Shown piece after piece: positions 28,033 through 36,286 of a DNA stretch of 64,000 nt. The translations under genes and the position numbers were made by a program. The notes under the pieces were generated by a model that saw only the letters and a program-made list of their open reading frames with translations, was not told the origin of the DNA and searched no databases. This DNA comes from an uncultured Armatimonadota bacterium (GTDB lineage Bacteria; Armatimonadota; Armatimonadia; Armatimonadales; Armatimonadaceae): assembly GCA_903910385.1 (NCBI GenBank), contig CAIVZM010000034.1:1-64000 (forward strand). The letters run 5' to 3'. Each line of letters opens with the position of its first letter. Position 1 is the stretch's first letter.

Positions 28033-29009
28033 TCAACAAGCTCTTTCAGCGTCGCGAAGCGCCACTCCTCATTATTCTGGCGGCTCTGGTAACTATTGTC
28101 TGTCTGCTGCAACCGCGATTCCTCTCTCCCGGCAATCTGCAGAGCGTCCTTCTCTGGCTACCGTTACTCATTATCGTCGCTCTGGGCGAGATGGCGGTCA
28201 TCCTGACACGCGGAATCGATGTGTCTGTCGGTTCTATCTTGGGGTTATCGGGAATGATGACTGCCATGGCGCTACGGGACTATCCTGAACTAAACATTTA
28301 TGTAGCAGCGCTGTTAGCGACAGGAATCGGAGCTTTTCTGGGAGCTATCAATGGCGGATTGATAGCCGGTGCGGGGACACCTCCCATCGTCGCGACACTG
28401 GCGACTCTGGGAATCTATCGGGGGCTGACATTTGTTGTCAGTAGCGGGAAGCAAGTCGACGACTACCAGTTACCCCGCAATCTTGCCCGATGGTCGATTG
28501 ATGGTCCTTTTGGCTTGAGCATCCCGCCTTATGTTGTCTGGATTGCACTGATCGTAGCGGCGGCGATGCATCTCTTTCTAACTTACAGCCGAACGGGACG
28601 CGATTGGTATGCCATTGGCGGCGAGCCGGATGGCGCATCGGATCGTGGGGTTCCCGTTCGACTCCAGACATTCTGCGCCTATGTGCTTAGCGGCGCCGGC
28701 GCCGGATTAGCAGGTCTGCTCTACGCCTCGCGTTTTGGAACGGTCAACCCGGCGAGTATTGGAAACGGTTTTGAACTGCTTGCCATTGCTGCCGTCGTTA
28801 TCGGAGGAACCAGTATCTTCGGCGGTTCCGGCACGATTGCCGGTGTGTTGCTGGGATGTCTTTTACTTGGGGTTATCAATGTCGCGCTTGCGGTATTGAA
28901 TATCGCCGAAACCTGGCAATCCGCAGTCTACGGAGCGGTTATTTTGATGGCGCTATTGACAGATGATGCAGCGCGACGGCGATTGATGAAGGGAGCGAGA
29001 CACAAATGA
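28029..29009 (+). CDS. Sugar ABC importer permease 1
   Basis: 326 aa, about nine to ten membrane helices, RbsC/RhaP type. Typical stretches are GEMAVILTRGIDVSVGSILGLSG and AVVIGGTSIFGGSGTIAGVLLG, the latter contacting the ATPase. It pairs with the next permease to form a heterodimeric channel, as in rhamnose and AI-2 importers. It overlaps the genes on both sides by four bases. Confidence 0.92.
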   Translation: MINKLFQRREAPLLIILAALVTIVCLLQPRFLSPGNLQSVLLWLPLLIIVALGEMAVILTRGIDVSVGSILGLSGMMTAMALRDYPELNIYVAALLATGIGAFLGAINGGLIAGAGTPPIVATLATLGIYRGLTFVVSSGKQVDDYQLPRNLARWSIDGPFGLSIPPYVVWIALIVAAAMHLFLTYSRTGRDWYAIGGEPDGASDRGVPVRLQTFCAYVLSGAGAGLAGLLYASRFGTVNPASIGNGFELLAIAAVVIGGTSIFGGSGTIAGVLLGCLLLGVINVALAVLNIAETWQSAVYGAVILMALLTDDAARRRLMKGARHK

Positions 29010-29965
29010 TCTCGTCTCGCATTCGCCGTCTTTGGAATGCTTATGCACCGGAAATCGTCGTGACGATTCTGCTGATTCTCGCATTCGTGATCAGTGGGTG
29101 GCGTGAACCGCGCTTTCTGGATGCCGCGTATCTATTTGACCGCTCGACGTTGTATACGGAAATCGGTCTGTTGACGCTGAGTATGACGCTGATCATCGTC
29201 GCCGGGCATATCGATCTCTCGGTCACCTCTATTATCGCTTTTGTCGGGGCGATCATCGCAACATTGTACTCCCGTTATGGAATCCCGTTCTGGCTACTGA
29301 TTCCGCTTGCTCCTGTTTTTGGCGGCTTTCTCGGCGCGGTAAACGGTTACTTTGTCGCACGACGTAATTTACCCTCTCTGGTGGTTACCCTGGCGACAAT
29401 GGCATTATATCGGGGTATGGCACAGATTCTTCTTGGTGATAGCTCCCTGATGACACCACCAGATTACACCGGAATTGAACGAGTCACTCTGCCGCATACC
29501 TATCTGCATACGCCGCTAGTGATCTGGATTACTCTTTGCCTTGTCTTTGCTGCATTGTTACACCGCACCGTCTTCGGGCGCTATATTACTGTCACGGGCG
29601 TGAATCCCGAGGCGGCGCTTTATTCCGGAGTTCCAGTCGCCCAAACTCTGATACGGTTATTCACGCTTTCCGGCGCAATGGCAGGAGTATGCTCGGTGTT
29701 ATTACTTTCCCGGCTTGGTGTAGCGCGTTACGATCATGCAAGAGGTTGGGAACTCGATGTAATCACCGCCGTCGTCCTGGGCGGAACCAGCATTTTCGGG
29801 GGACGCGGGACGATTTACGGTTCTGTTGTTGCATTTTTGCTGATCACCATAGTTCAGACAGGTATGGGAGTGGCAGGGGTAAAGGCGGAAATTCAGGTGA
29901 CCGCGATCGGCCTGTTGCTGCTTCTGGCGGTATTGCTATCCCGGTTGACGACAGGTCGCAAATAG
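29006..29965 (+). CDS. Sugar ABC importer permease 2
   Basis: 319 aa, about ten membrane helices, same family as the gene before it (TLIIVAGHIDLSVTSIIAFVG; AVVLGGTSIFGGRGTIYGSVV). Two different permeases in one operon are characteristic of rhamnose (RhaP/RhaQ) and AI-2 (LsrC/LsrD) importers, unlike the single RbsC of ribose systems. It is followed after 22 bases by the binding protein with its own ribosome site (CTGGAGG). Confidence 0.92.
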   Translation: MISSRIRRLWNAYAPEIVVTILLILAFVISGWREPRFLDAAYLFDRSTLYTEIGLLTLSMTLIIVAGHIDLSVTSIIAFVGAIIATLYSRYGIPFWLLIPLAPVFGGFLGAVNGYFVARRNLPSLVVTLATMALYRGMAQILLGDSSLMTPPDYTGIERVTLPHTYLHTPLVIWITLCLVFAALLHRTVFGRYITVTGVNPEAALYSGVPVAQTLIRLFTLSGAMAGVCSVLLLSRLGVARYDHARGWELDVITAVVLGGTSIFGGRGTIYGSVVAFLLITIVQTGMGVAGVKAEIQVTAIGLLLLLAVLLSRLTTGRK

Positions 29966-29987
29966 AAAAAGTTCTGGAGGATAAAAC

Positions 29988-31076
29988 TTGAAGAAATTAC
30001 GTTTCTTTTTAATGGCTTTTGGGGCATCGCTTACTCTTCTTGCTGGATGCAAACCAGATACGCCGCCTGCTAGCCCAACAGCGACGAGCGCAACTCCCCC
30101 GACAACCGCAACGGAGGCTGGCACTACGACGGCCACCACATCGGCGCCTGCTGGCAAAGTTCGGGTCGTCTATATTCCCAAGAATACTGGCAATCCTTAC
30201 TTCGATGGGGTCGTCAAGGGTTTTGAGCAAGCATCAAAAGAAATCGATATCGATTTCAGTACGACCGCACCCGCGCAACCCGATCCGACCGCCCAGATTT
30301 CCTTTATCAAAGATGAGATTCAGCGTGGTGCGAATGTCATCTGTATCACCCCGAATAGCGTGGATGCTCTGAACAGCGTCTTCGATGATGCTCGTGCGAA
30401 AGGCGTCAAGATTCTGACCGTCAACGCGGACTTGACCGGAAACGAGTCGCACCGGGATGGAGCTATTCTTCCTACTGATTTTGACAAGTTGGGCGCAAAT
30501 CAGATTGAACTCATCGGTTCTCTGATGAAATACACGGGGAAGTTCGCCATCCTTTCGGCGACAGCGGACGCACCGGATCAGAATTTCTGGATCAAGGGAA
30601 TGAAAGAAGCTCTTAAAGACCCGAAATACGCGAAGATGGAACTGGTCGGCATCGTTTATGGAGACGATAAAGACCAGAAAAGCGTTACCGAGGCGGAAGG
30701 TCTTCTGACCAAGTACCCAGATTTGAAAGGGATTCTCGCTCCAACTTCCGTCGGCGTAGCGGCGGTGGCGAAAGTGGTTGAATCTCGCAAGGTTGCCGAT
30801 AAGGTAATCGTCACGGGACTTGGCACACCCAATACCATGCGTCGCTATCTGAAGGACGGTATTATTCCCGCTGTCGCACTCTGGAGCCCGCCGGAAATGG
30901 GATATATCGCCGCTTATGCCTCGTTTGGCATGAGCAAAGGGGATGTCAAAATGACACCGGACGCAAGTTTCAAGACAGGAAAAATGGGTTCCCGGATCGT
31001 CGGAAAAAATGGCGTTGTCATTGCTGGCCCCCCGCTTGTCTTCACAAAGGACAATGTCGACAAGTACGATTTTTAG
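29988..31076 (+). CDS. Sugar-binding lipoprotein, RhaS/LsrB-like
   Basis: 362 aa, TTG start eight bases after a GGAGG site. The signal ends in a lipobox (LLAGC), followed by a Pro/Thr/Ala-rich linker (about 22-48) and then a periplasmic binding fold of the ribose-binding class. Stretches like LSATADAPDQNFWI, YGDDKDQKS, LAPTSVGVAAVAKV and VTGLGTPNTMRRY are those I remember from rhamnose-binding RhaS proteins. It hands sugar to the two permeases. Placing it last and with a stronger ribosome site should give more of it than the other subunits. Confidence 0.92.
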   Translation: MKKLRFFLMAFGASLTLLAGCKPDTPPASPTATSATPPTTATEAGTTTATTSAPAGKVRVVYIPKNTGNPYFDGVVKGFEQASKEIDIDFSTTAPAQPDPTAQISFIKDEIQRGANVICITPNSVDALNSVFDDARAKGVKILTVNADLTGNESHRDGAILPTDFDKLGANQIELIGSLMKYTGKFAILSATADAPDQNFWIKGMKEALKDPKYAKMELVGIVYGDDKDQKSVTEAEGLLTKYPDLKGILAPTSVGVAAVAKVVESRKVADKVIVTGLGTPNTMRRYLKDGIIPAVALWSPPEMGYIAAYASFGMSKGDVKMTPDASFKTGKMGSRIVGKNGVVIAGPPLVFTKDNVDKYDF

Positions 31077-31111
31077 CGCATTGGAATCATCGAAAGAAGG
31101 AATATGCAGCA

Positions 31112-31636
31112 ATGTCGAAAGAAATTTCCGATAATACGGAATCAAGTATGACGCCACTCAAACGCCGTGAGTTTTTGCTGATGGCGGCGGGAGCCAGCTT
31201 GTATCTGGCGTTGCCCTCTATAGCGTTTGCAGAGGGCGCGAAATGGGTATCTCTGGGGAAAGCGGATTTATTCGTAAAGGATCAACCTCGACAGGTCGTT
31301 TTGCCCGATAACGGTGGGACGTTATGGGTAACACGGGGAGCGAAAAATAAATATACCGCAGTATCCGCAGTCTGCACGCATAAGGGGGGAATCCTGAACT
31401 GGGACGCCGCACAGAAGCGATATATCTGTCCGTTACATGCCGCCGCATTCGATCCAGAAGGTAAGAATGTGGCGGGAACTCGCAAGCATCCAGAAGAAAA
31501 ACTGCCAGCCTTGCCCGTCGTTTCTGTCAAAGAGAAAAAAGGGGAAGTCTTAGCGGACATTTCCACTTTGCCCAAACCTGCGCCGAAACCGGAAGCGGCG
31601 CCTACGCAACCGACAGTGGCTCCGGCTACTCCCTGA
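31112..31636 (+). CDS. Exported Rieske 2Fe-2S protein
   Basis: 174 aa. A twin-arginine-like signal (RREFLLMAAGASLYLALP) targets a folded cluster protein across the membrane. The cluster ligands are CTHKGG and CPLHAA. The extra cysteines that form a disulfide in bc1-type Rieske proteins (CTHLGC, CPCHGS) are absent, which points to a lower-potential arsenite-oxidase- or QcrA-like type. The C-terminus is a Pro/Ala/Lys-rich tail of about 25 residues. No oxidoreductase partner is adjacent. It lies 35 bases after the sugar-binding protein and may be co-transcribed with the importer. Confidence 0.88.
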   Translation: MSKEISDNTESSMTPLKRREFLLMAAGASLYLALPSIAFAEGAKWVSLGKADLFVKDQPRQVVLPDNGGTLWVTRGAKNKYTAVSAVCTHKGGILNWDAAQKRYICPLHAAAFDPEGKNVAGTRKHPEEKLPALPVVSVKEKKGEVLADISTLPKPAPKPEAAPTQPTVAPATP

Positions 31637-31706
31637 TAAAGTCATATCGGATTCTGTACGGACTCCTCCTCAAGCAGCGTGTTCGAAGGAGCCATTTCAG
31701 GAATGG

Positions 31707-31739
31707 TACAATAGCGCGGACGAGTACACCCACTCGTCC
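31707..31739 (+). promoter_or_regulatory. -10 box and 5' hairpin of the der message
   Basis: TACAAT (31707-31712) is followed six bases later by a perfect 8-bp hairpin GGACGAGT/ACTCGTCC (31718-31725 with 31732-31739), so the transcript would begin with a stem-loop. A strong ribosome site AAGGAGGAG follows at 31762. No clear -35 is seen. Confidence 0.45.
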
Positions 31740-31774
31740 CGCACATCACCACGCATACCTAAGGAGGAGTATCT

Positions 31775-33127
31775 ATGCCGAACCCGATTGTGGCGGTAGT
31801 GGGCCGTCCCAATGTCGGCAAGTCTACCCTCTTCAATAGACTGACCGGAAGACGTATTGCCATCGTTGAGGACATTCCCGGAATCACACGTGACCGTCTC
31901 TATGCAGACGGAGAATGGAATGGCCGCGCTTACACCCTGATCGACACCGGGGGTATAGGCATGGACGATCCCGATCCTTTACAAACCCAGATACGTCTCC
32001 AGGCGGAAGTTGCCATGGAAGAAGCGGATGTCATCCTGTTCCTTGCAGATGTCGAGGACGGAGTGATGGACACCGATCGGGAACTGGCGAATCTGCTTCG
32101 TAAAGGCGAAACCCCCATATTTCTGGTGGTCAATAAAGCCGATAATGCCGCACGTGAGCGAGACGCGGTTGAGTTCTATGAACTGGGATTGGGCGATGTC
32201 CATACCGTTTCCGCACTCTCGGGACGCGGCGTCGCGGACCTTCTGGATGAAGTGGTCGCCGCCTTTCCGCCCGAATCCGATACGGATGAAAACGATGACT
32301 CCAGTGTCAAAATAGCGCTCATTGGTCGCCCGAATGTCGGTAAGTCTTCCATGCTCAATGCGCTACTGGGCGAGGATCGGGCTATTGTATCGCCTATCGC
32401 CGGCACTACTCGGGACGCTATCGATACGCGCATGCTGTGGGAAGGGAATGAGCTTGTCCTCATCGACACGGCAGGTATTCGTCGTTCCGGGAAGATCCAG
32501 GGAACAGTCGAATATTACAGTGTCCTGAGAGCGCAAAGAGCAATCGAACGTTGTGATGTAGCGGTGACGATCATCGACTCGGAAGAAGGTTTGCGGGATG
32601 GTGATAAACGCGTCGCAGGAATGGCGCACGATGCGGGCAGAGCGTCGGTCTTGTGCGTTAATAAATGGGACTTAGGGCGTAATATCACGATGGAAGCGAA
32701 CCCGGGCAAAAATCCTATAGCCGCTTTCACTGAGCATTTACGCGACGAGATGCCGTTTGTCGCATATGCTTCGCTCGCTTATTGTTCCGCTCTGAAGCGC
32801 ACCGGTATCGGACCGCTGGTGGAAACCTGTCTTACAGCCGCGGAAAACCATGCATTGCGCGTCGCCACGGGAGAATTGAACCGCATCGTTCGCGACGCCG
32901 TCGATTCACGTCCGCTCAACGACAAGGGTCGGACGTTCAAGGTGAAGTACGCAACCATGGCGGCAGTAAAACCGCCGACCATCATTTTGTTCGTGAATGA
33001 TCCGGAAATGATGCACTTCTCTTACAAGCGATATCTGGAAAATCAGATTCGTAAACACTTTGTGTTTGAAGGCACTCCGATCAAACTAATCGCTCGAAAA
33101 ACCGAGGATAAACGGGACTCAGACTGA
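31775..33127 (+). CDS. der: Ribosome assembly GTPase Der (EngA)
   Basis: 450 aa with the Der layout: two tandem GTPase domains and a KH-like C-terminal domain. First P-loop GRPNVGKST (10-18), DTGG and NKAD; second P-loop GRPNVGKSS (about 187), DTAGI and NKWD. The C-terminal domain (about 355-445) contains KYATMAAVKPPTIILFVN. Der is needed for maturation of the large ribosomal subunit and is near universal in bacteria. Length and motifs are normal. Confidence 0.97.
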   Translation: MPNPIVAVVGRPNVGKSTLFNRLTGRRIAIVEDIPGITRDRLYADGEWNGRAYTLIDTGGIGMDDPDPLQTQIRLQAEVAMEEADVILFLADVEDGVMDTDRELANLLRKGETPIFLVVNKADNAARERDAVEFYELGLGDVHTVSALSGRGVADLLDEVVAAFPPESDTDENDDSSVKIALIGRPNVGKSSMLNALLGEDRAIVSPIAGTTRDAIDTRMLWEGNELVLIDTAGIRRSGKIQGTVEYYSVLRAQRAIERCDVAVTIIDSEEGLRDGDKRVAGMAHDAGRASVLCVNKWDLGRNITMEANPGKNPIAAFTEHLRDEMPFVAYASLAYCSALKRTGIGPLVETCLTAAENHALRVATGELNRIVRDAVDSRPLNDKGRTFKVKYATMAAVKPPTIILFVNDPEMMHFSYKRYLENQIRKHFVFEGTPIKLIARKTEDKRDSD

Positions 33128-33235
33128 CGCCAGAGCCTCGGAATACTTTGAAAAGAATCGCCCGATGTAGAGCAGGCGAATGCTATGCTCAAACAGATGG
33201 CGATTGCCTCCGAATCGATAAGAAGGATATTTTGC

Positions 33236-33763
33236 ATGACGTATAGCCACGATACGACTGCGCCGCGTATCGTCGCCCGGTTGCGTTTCGCCGATGATAA
33301 ACGCCCGGATGCCGGCGGCGAATTACAACTGCTCAGCGATTCCCGTTTTGTCTTCGCGCCTTCGCAAGTATTGTTCGAAAAGATTCAGAGCGTACTGTCA
33401 CGCACTGATGAAAATGCGCTACGCTGGGGAGTTGTCGCAGTGTATGGTATGACAGCGCTCGGGGTTCTGCTATGGCATAAAGAGCGCAAAAATGAGGGGG
33501 GGGTCATGTTTGGTATTGCCGGAACGGTGGGCGTTCTCGGCGCTGCGATTCGAAACGCAGCCCGCCGAATCTCGTCCGGAATCGATTCCCCGCGCCCTCT
33601 TACCGAGATTCGTTTGTTGCAGGGAAACGATGGCGGTCTGACAGTCTGTCTTTTTGGTCGTCGCCTGAACAAGATATTGTTCACAATCAGCCCGAACGAA
33701 TTCAATCCGGAAAACGCCGAGGACTTTATACGAGCGATTGAGGCTGCTCGCGGGCAGAAATAG
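33236..33763 (+). CDS. Hypothetical protein with two membrane segments
   Basis: 175 aa from the ATG at 33236, chosen because AGAAGGA lies nine bases upstream; the frame is open to 33185. Residues 1-65 are soluble. Two hydrophobic segments (about 66-83 WGVVAVYGMTALGVLLW and 92-110) form a hairpin with a short charged turn. The C-terminal part (about 125-170) is beta-rich and might be a PH-like fold. I do not recognise the family. It stands between der and the OsmC gene. Confidence 0.65.
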   Translation: MTYSHDTTAPRIVARLRFADDKRPDAGGELQLLSDSRFVFAPSQVLFEKIQSVLSRTDENALRWGVVAVYGMTALGVLLWHKERKNEGGVMFGIAGTVGVLGAAIRNAARRISSGIDSPRPLTEIRLLQGNDGGLTVCLFGRRLNKILFTISPNEFNPENAEDFIRAIEAARGQK

Positions 33764-33806
33764 TCGTGCGTCACGCTGCATATACTCTATTGGGTAGGAA
33801 ACGAAA

Positions 33807-34208
33807 GTGACTTTTGAGGCTGTCTATAAAGGAAACCAGGAGTGTGTCGTTACTCGTGAGGACGGCAAAATCCTGACAACCATGACCGGACCGGAATATG
33901 GCGGCGATTCTTCCGCATTTTCCCCCACCGATCTGATTGCAGCAGGTCTAGTCACTTGCATTCTCACTACTATCGGTATATGGGGAGTGAAACATAATGT
34001 CGATCTTTCCGGTGTAACCGCACAAGTCGAGAAAGCGATGACAGAAACCGCGCCGCGCCGGATTGGTAAGCTGGTAGTCACCGTAATGCTACCAGCAACT
34101 CTGCCAGAAGAGCTTCGTCCACGAGTGGAACGAGTCTCGCACTCCTGCCCGGTTCATGCCAGTCTCCATCCAGAGATCGACTCTCCCATCATTTTTTACT
34201 ATTTATAA
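33807..34208 (+). CDS. OsmC/Ohr-family peroxidase
   Basis: 133 aa, GTG start after GTAGGAAACG. Both active cysteines of the family are present: one in LVTCILTTIGI (about residue 51) and one in SHSCPVHASL (about residue 114). The protein reduces organic or lipid hydroperoxides in the cytoplasm and usually works as a dimer. The YGGDSSAFSPTDLIAAGL stretch is typical of the OsmC-like (YhfA) branch. The bases after it hold a 10-bp palindrome (GCAACGTTGC, 34253-34262). Confidence 0.92.
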   Translation: MTFEAVYKGNQECVVTREDGKILTTMTGPEYGGDSSAFSPTDLIAAGLVTCILTTIGIWGVKHNVDLSGVTAQVEKAMTETAPRRIGKLVVTVMLPATLPEELRPRVERVSHSCPVHASLHPEIDSPIIFYYL

Positions 34209-34342
34209 TCGTCTTTTCTAAACAATTCGACCAAAATCAGGTTATAGTGATGCAACGTTGCGGTTTCGAGACGTGGATAAGATAGGCGACAATCGTCGAC
34301 TACGTCCCGAAAATTAGCCCAAAGAGAAAAGAGCTATACCTG

Positions 34343-34865
34343 ATGAAAGTCACCTCCGCCGCCGAAGGAAAACGCCTCGGCATATATTTGCTGATTCCTG
34401 GTCTGGCTCTGCTAATGACAGCGGGCTACATCGCGTTCCGTGAACTACGTTTCCGAACGGTAGCGGTTCCCGCTATCGGAAAATATACAGACGAAGGAGG
34501 ATCGCCCGTCGGCGGAGGTAGGACGTGGAACGACTACGCCCGCAACTACCAGATGAAGAGGATCGCCCGTCGGCGGAGGTAGGACGATATTCACATATTA
34601 CATTACCTATAAATCGCAAGGAGGCGGTTCTTACCAATTCATTGAATCCGGGGTCACTGAGCAGTTGCCAGAAGGAAAACCTCTGGATATTCTCTACGAT
34701 CCTTCCGACCCCAAAGAGGCACGGCTTTCTACCCGCGATGGTTGGTACCTTCCACGCAATCTTGGACCTGCTGGGTTTCTGTTTACTATGCTGGGATTTG
34801 TCCTCATACGCCGACGTTCCGTGCATTCGTCCACGAATTCCCCTGAGACGACTGCCGTGAAATAA
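34343..34865 (+). pseudogene. DUF3592-like membrane protein broken by a 61-bp insertion
   Basis: The frame from 34343 encodes one membrane helix (IYLLIPGLALLMTAGYIAF) and then runs into unrelated residues and a stop at 34582. A second open frame starting inside 34525-34665 encodes LPEGKPLDILYDPSDPKEARL, a second helix and the end at 34865. Removing exactly the 61 bases between two copies of a 29-bp direct repeat joins both parts in one frame of 153 aa: GGGRTIFTYYITYKS then YQFIESGVTEQLPEG. That layout (helix, beta domain with V-x-V-LYDP-type motif, helix) fits DUF3592. Function of the family is unknown. Confidence 0.8.
34497..34586. repeat. 29-bp direct repeat pair with a 32-bp spacer
   Basis: The 29 bases at 34497-34525 recur exactly at 34558-34586 and are separated by 32 unrelated bases (34526-34557). 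The insertion of one repeat plus spacer, 61 bases, shifts the frame of the DUF3592 gene. The 29/32 sizes equal a type I-E CRISPR unit, but only two copies exist and one copy reads as part of the host gene. Confidence 0.9.
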
Positions 34866-35101
34866 CCGCATTTTGCCTCACATCGCCATGGTTTATTCGT
34901 CGCTATCCCCTGAAATGCCATAACGATCCGAATATGTCGCCCCAAGATATATCGCCTCAGACAAAGTAGGCGTCGATAGTTGGCTTCCAACGGGCTAAAT
35001 CCGGTGCGAATGAGTCGGTTCAAGAGGCTTAGACGCAATCGGTGGAATAAATTAAGCAGGTTCGCTATAACGCCGTGTATCATCAAGTTCAGCAATGCGC
35101 T
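34866..35101 (+). ncRNA. Possible small RNA ending at an orphan terminator
   Basis: About 235 bases with no supported coding frame lie between the broken DUF3592 gene and a strong terminator. Terminators in this window usually stand 10-45 bases past a stop codon, so this distance hints at an untranslated RNA. I compared it by eye with 6S, SRP and RNase P landmarks and found none. No clear promoter is seen, so this could also be a long 3' tail or decayed sequence. Confidence 0.25.
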
Positions 35102-35134
35102 AGCCCCAGAAATTCTATTTCCGGGGCTTTTTTC
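35102..35134 (+). terminator. Intrinsic terminator
   Basis: AGCCCC and GGGGCT (35102-35107 with 35123-35128) pair, and GAAA/TTTC extends the stem after one mismatch; six T follow. A strong rho-independent terminator on the plus strand. Confidence 0.88.
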
Positions 35135-35200
35135 TATCAAAATGGTGTGAACAAACGATGCGGCTTTAGGCGATACCCAAAATATTTGCGGTTTTACTTC

Positions 35201-35229
35201 TTGACATTATAGATAAGTTCCTTTAGAAT
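35201..35229 (+). promoter_or_regulatory. Sigma-70 promoter of the pseudopilin-like gene
   Basis: A perfect TTGACA (35201-35206), 17 bases, then TAGAAT (35224-35229). Transcription would start near 35236 and give a leader of about 180 bases before the ATG at 35415. The leader has no open frame of note; a 5-bp stem GAGCA/TGCTC is possible near 35339-35370. Confidence 0.8.
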
Positions 35230-35414
35230 AGAATCTGTGAAGAGACTAACACGAAGTATGTGAAAGTCTATAACAGAATGCAAACTAACGGGTTGCTGGA
35301 TGTGATTAAACGTTGAGGTTTATCAATCTCGCGCAAATGAGCATCAGATAAAATCCGGTAGTTTTTGCTCATATTTTGGTCAGGTTCATTGCCAGAATCG
35401 AAAGGAAGTCCGAG

Positions 35415-36272
35415 ATGAATCGGAAAAATCAATCTTCGCACGGCTTCACTCTTATTGAGTTGCTCGTCGTCATCGCCATCATCGCTATTCTCGCCGCTAT
35501 CCTGTTCCCCGTCTTTGCACAGGCTCGGGAGAAGGCTCGTTCTATCTCCTGTCTGTCCAATACCAAACAACTTGGCCTTTCGGTCATGATGTATGTTCAG
35601 GACTATGACGAAATGTATCCGATGCGACAAAATCCGGATCAAACCGACGCGAACGGACGATACCCACACATCTAGGAGATGCTCAGTTCGTACGTCAAAA
35701 ATGGAACCAAATCACCAGATAGCAACCCCGTTGATGGTGTCTGGTCGTGTCCTTCAGCTTCCAACCCAAAACAATCCAACCAGCTGGGATGGAATGCAGG
35801 CGTCTTCCCGGACGGCGACGCTTCCTGGAATAACCATAAAGGTGGTCCCTACATCGGAATGGCGGCAATCGATTCCCCGGCGAATATCCTCGGTCTCGCG
35901 GACAAAGGCGCTAACTCCGGTGCGGAAAACTGGATGGAAATTGTCGTCGACCAGTGGGGTTTCGCTGACGCCAGCGTCCTTAATGGGGATGGTTCGATCA
36001 ACGTCAATGCCGATACCGGTAAGTGCGCCGATGGTTCAGCTGACCCGAATGTCTGCAAAGGAGCTCTTGCCAAGGGAGTTGGCGACTGTGACCTCGCCGC
36101 CGGCTCTCAGAACTGGAACTGGGATCGTTCCTGCTTCCTTCGCCCTCGCTACCGCCACAGCGGAACCACCAACGTGACCTTCCTCGATGGTCACTCCAAA
36201 GCGGTTCAGCGCGGTAATCTGTCGTTCTCTAAGAACCTGTACATCCCGGCGCTTCACGGAAGCCTGTGGTAG
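35415..36272 (+). pseudogene. DUF1559/pseudopilin-like protein with in-frame amber codon
   Basis: The first part starts with a type IV pilin leader: short basic stretch, [17 protein letters not shown], then [16 protein letters not shown] at 35673-35675 ends the frame after 86 residues. The same frame reopens at once and runs to 36272 with a normal C-terminal part, including the H-X9-DG signature (HSGTTNVTFLDG). Reading through would give 284 residues, the normal length for the family. Homologues usually have an aromatic or Gln here, so one base change explains the stop. Such proteins are processed by prepilin peptidase and lie on the cell surface or in pseudopili. Confidence 0.9.
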
Positions 36273-36286
36273 GAGTCCTGACACTG

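Noticed and set aside
26500-31076. AI-2 (Lsr) uptake operon
   Set aside because: Gene order fits, but no lsrK, lsrR, lsrF or lsrG is present and the first gene is fused by overlap to a rhamnosidase.
34497-34586. A minimal CRISPR array
   Set aside because: Only two repeats, no leader or cas gene in the window, and one repeat reads as coding sequence of the host gene. Kept only as a geometry observation.
34866-35101. 6S, SRP or RNase P RNA
   Set aside because: None of the conserved core sequences or a long closing stem could be made out by eye.
35673-35675. TAG recoded to an amino acid in this genome
   Set aside because: TAG ends several clearly complete genes in the window, so a point mutation is the simpler reading.
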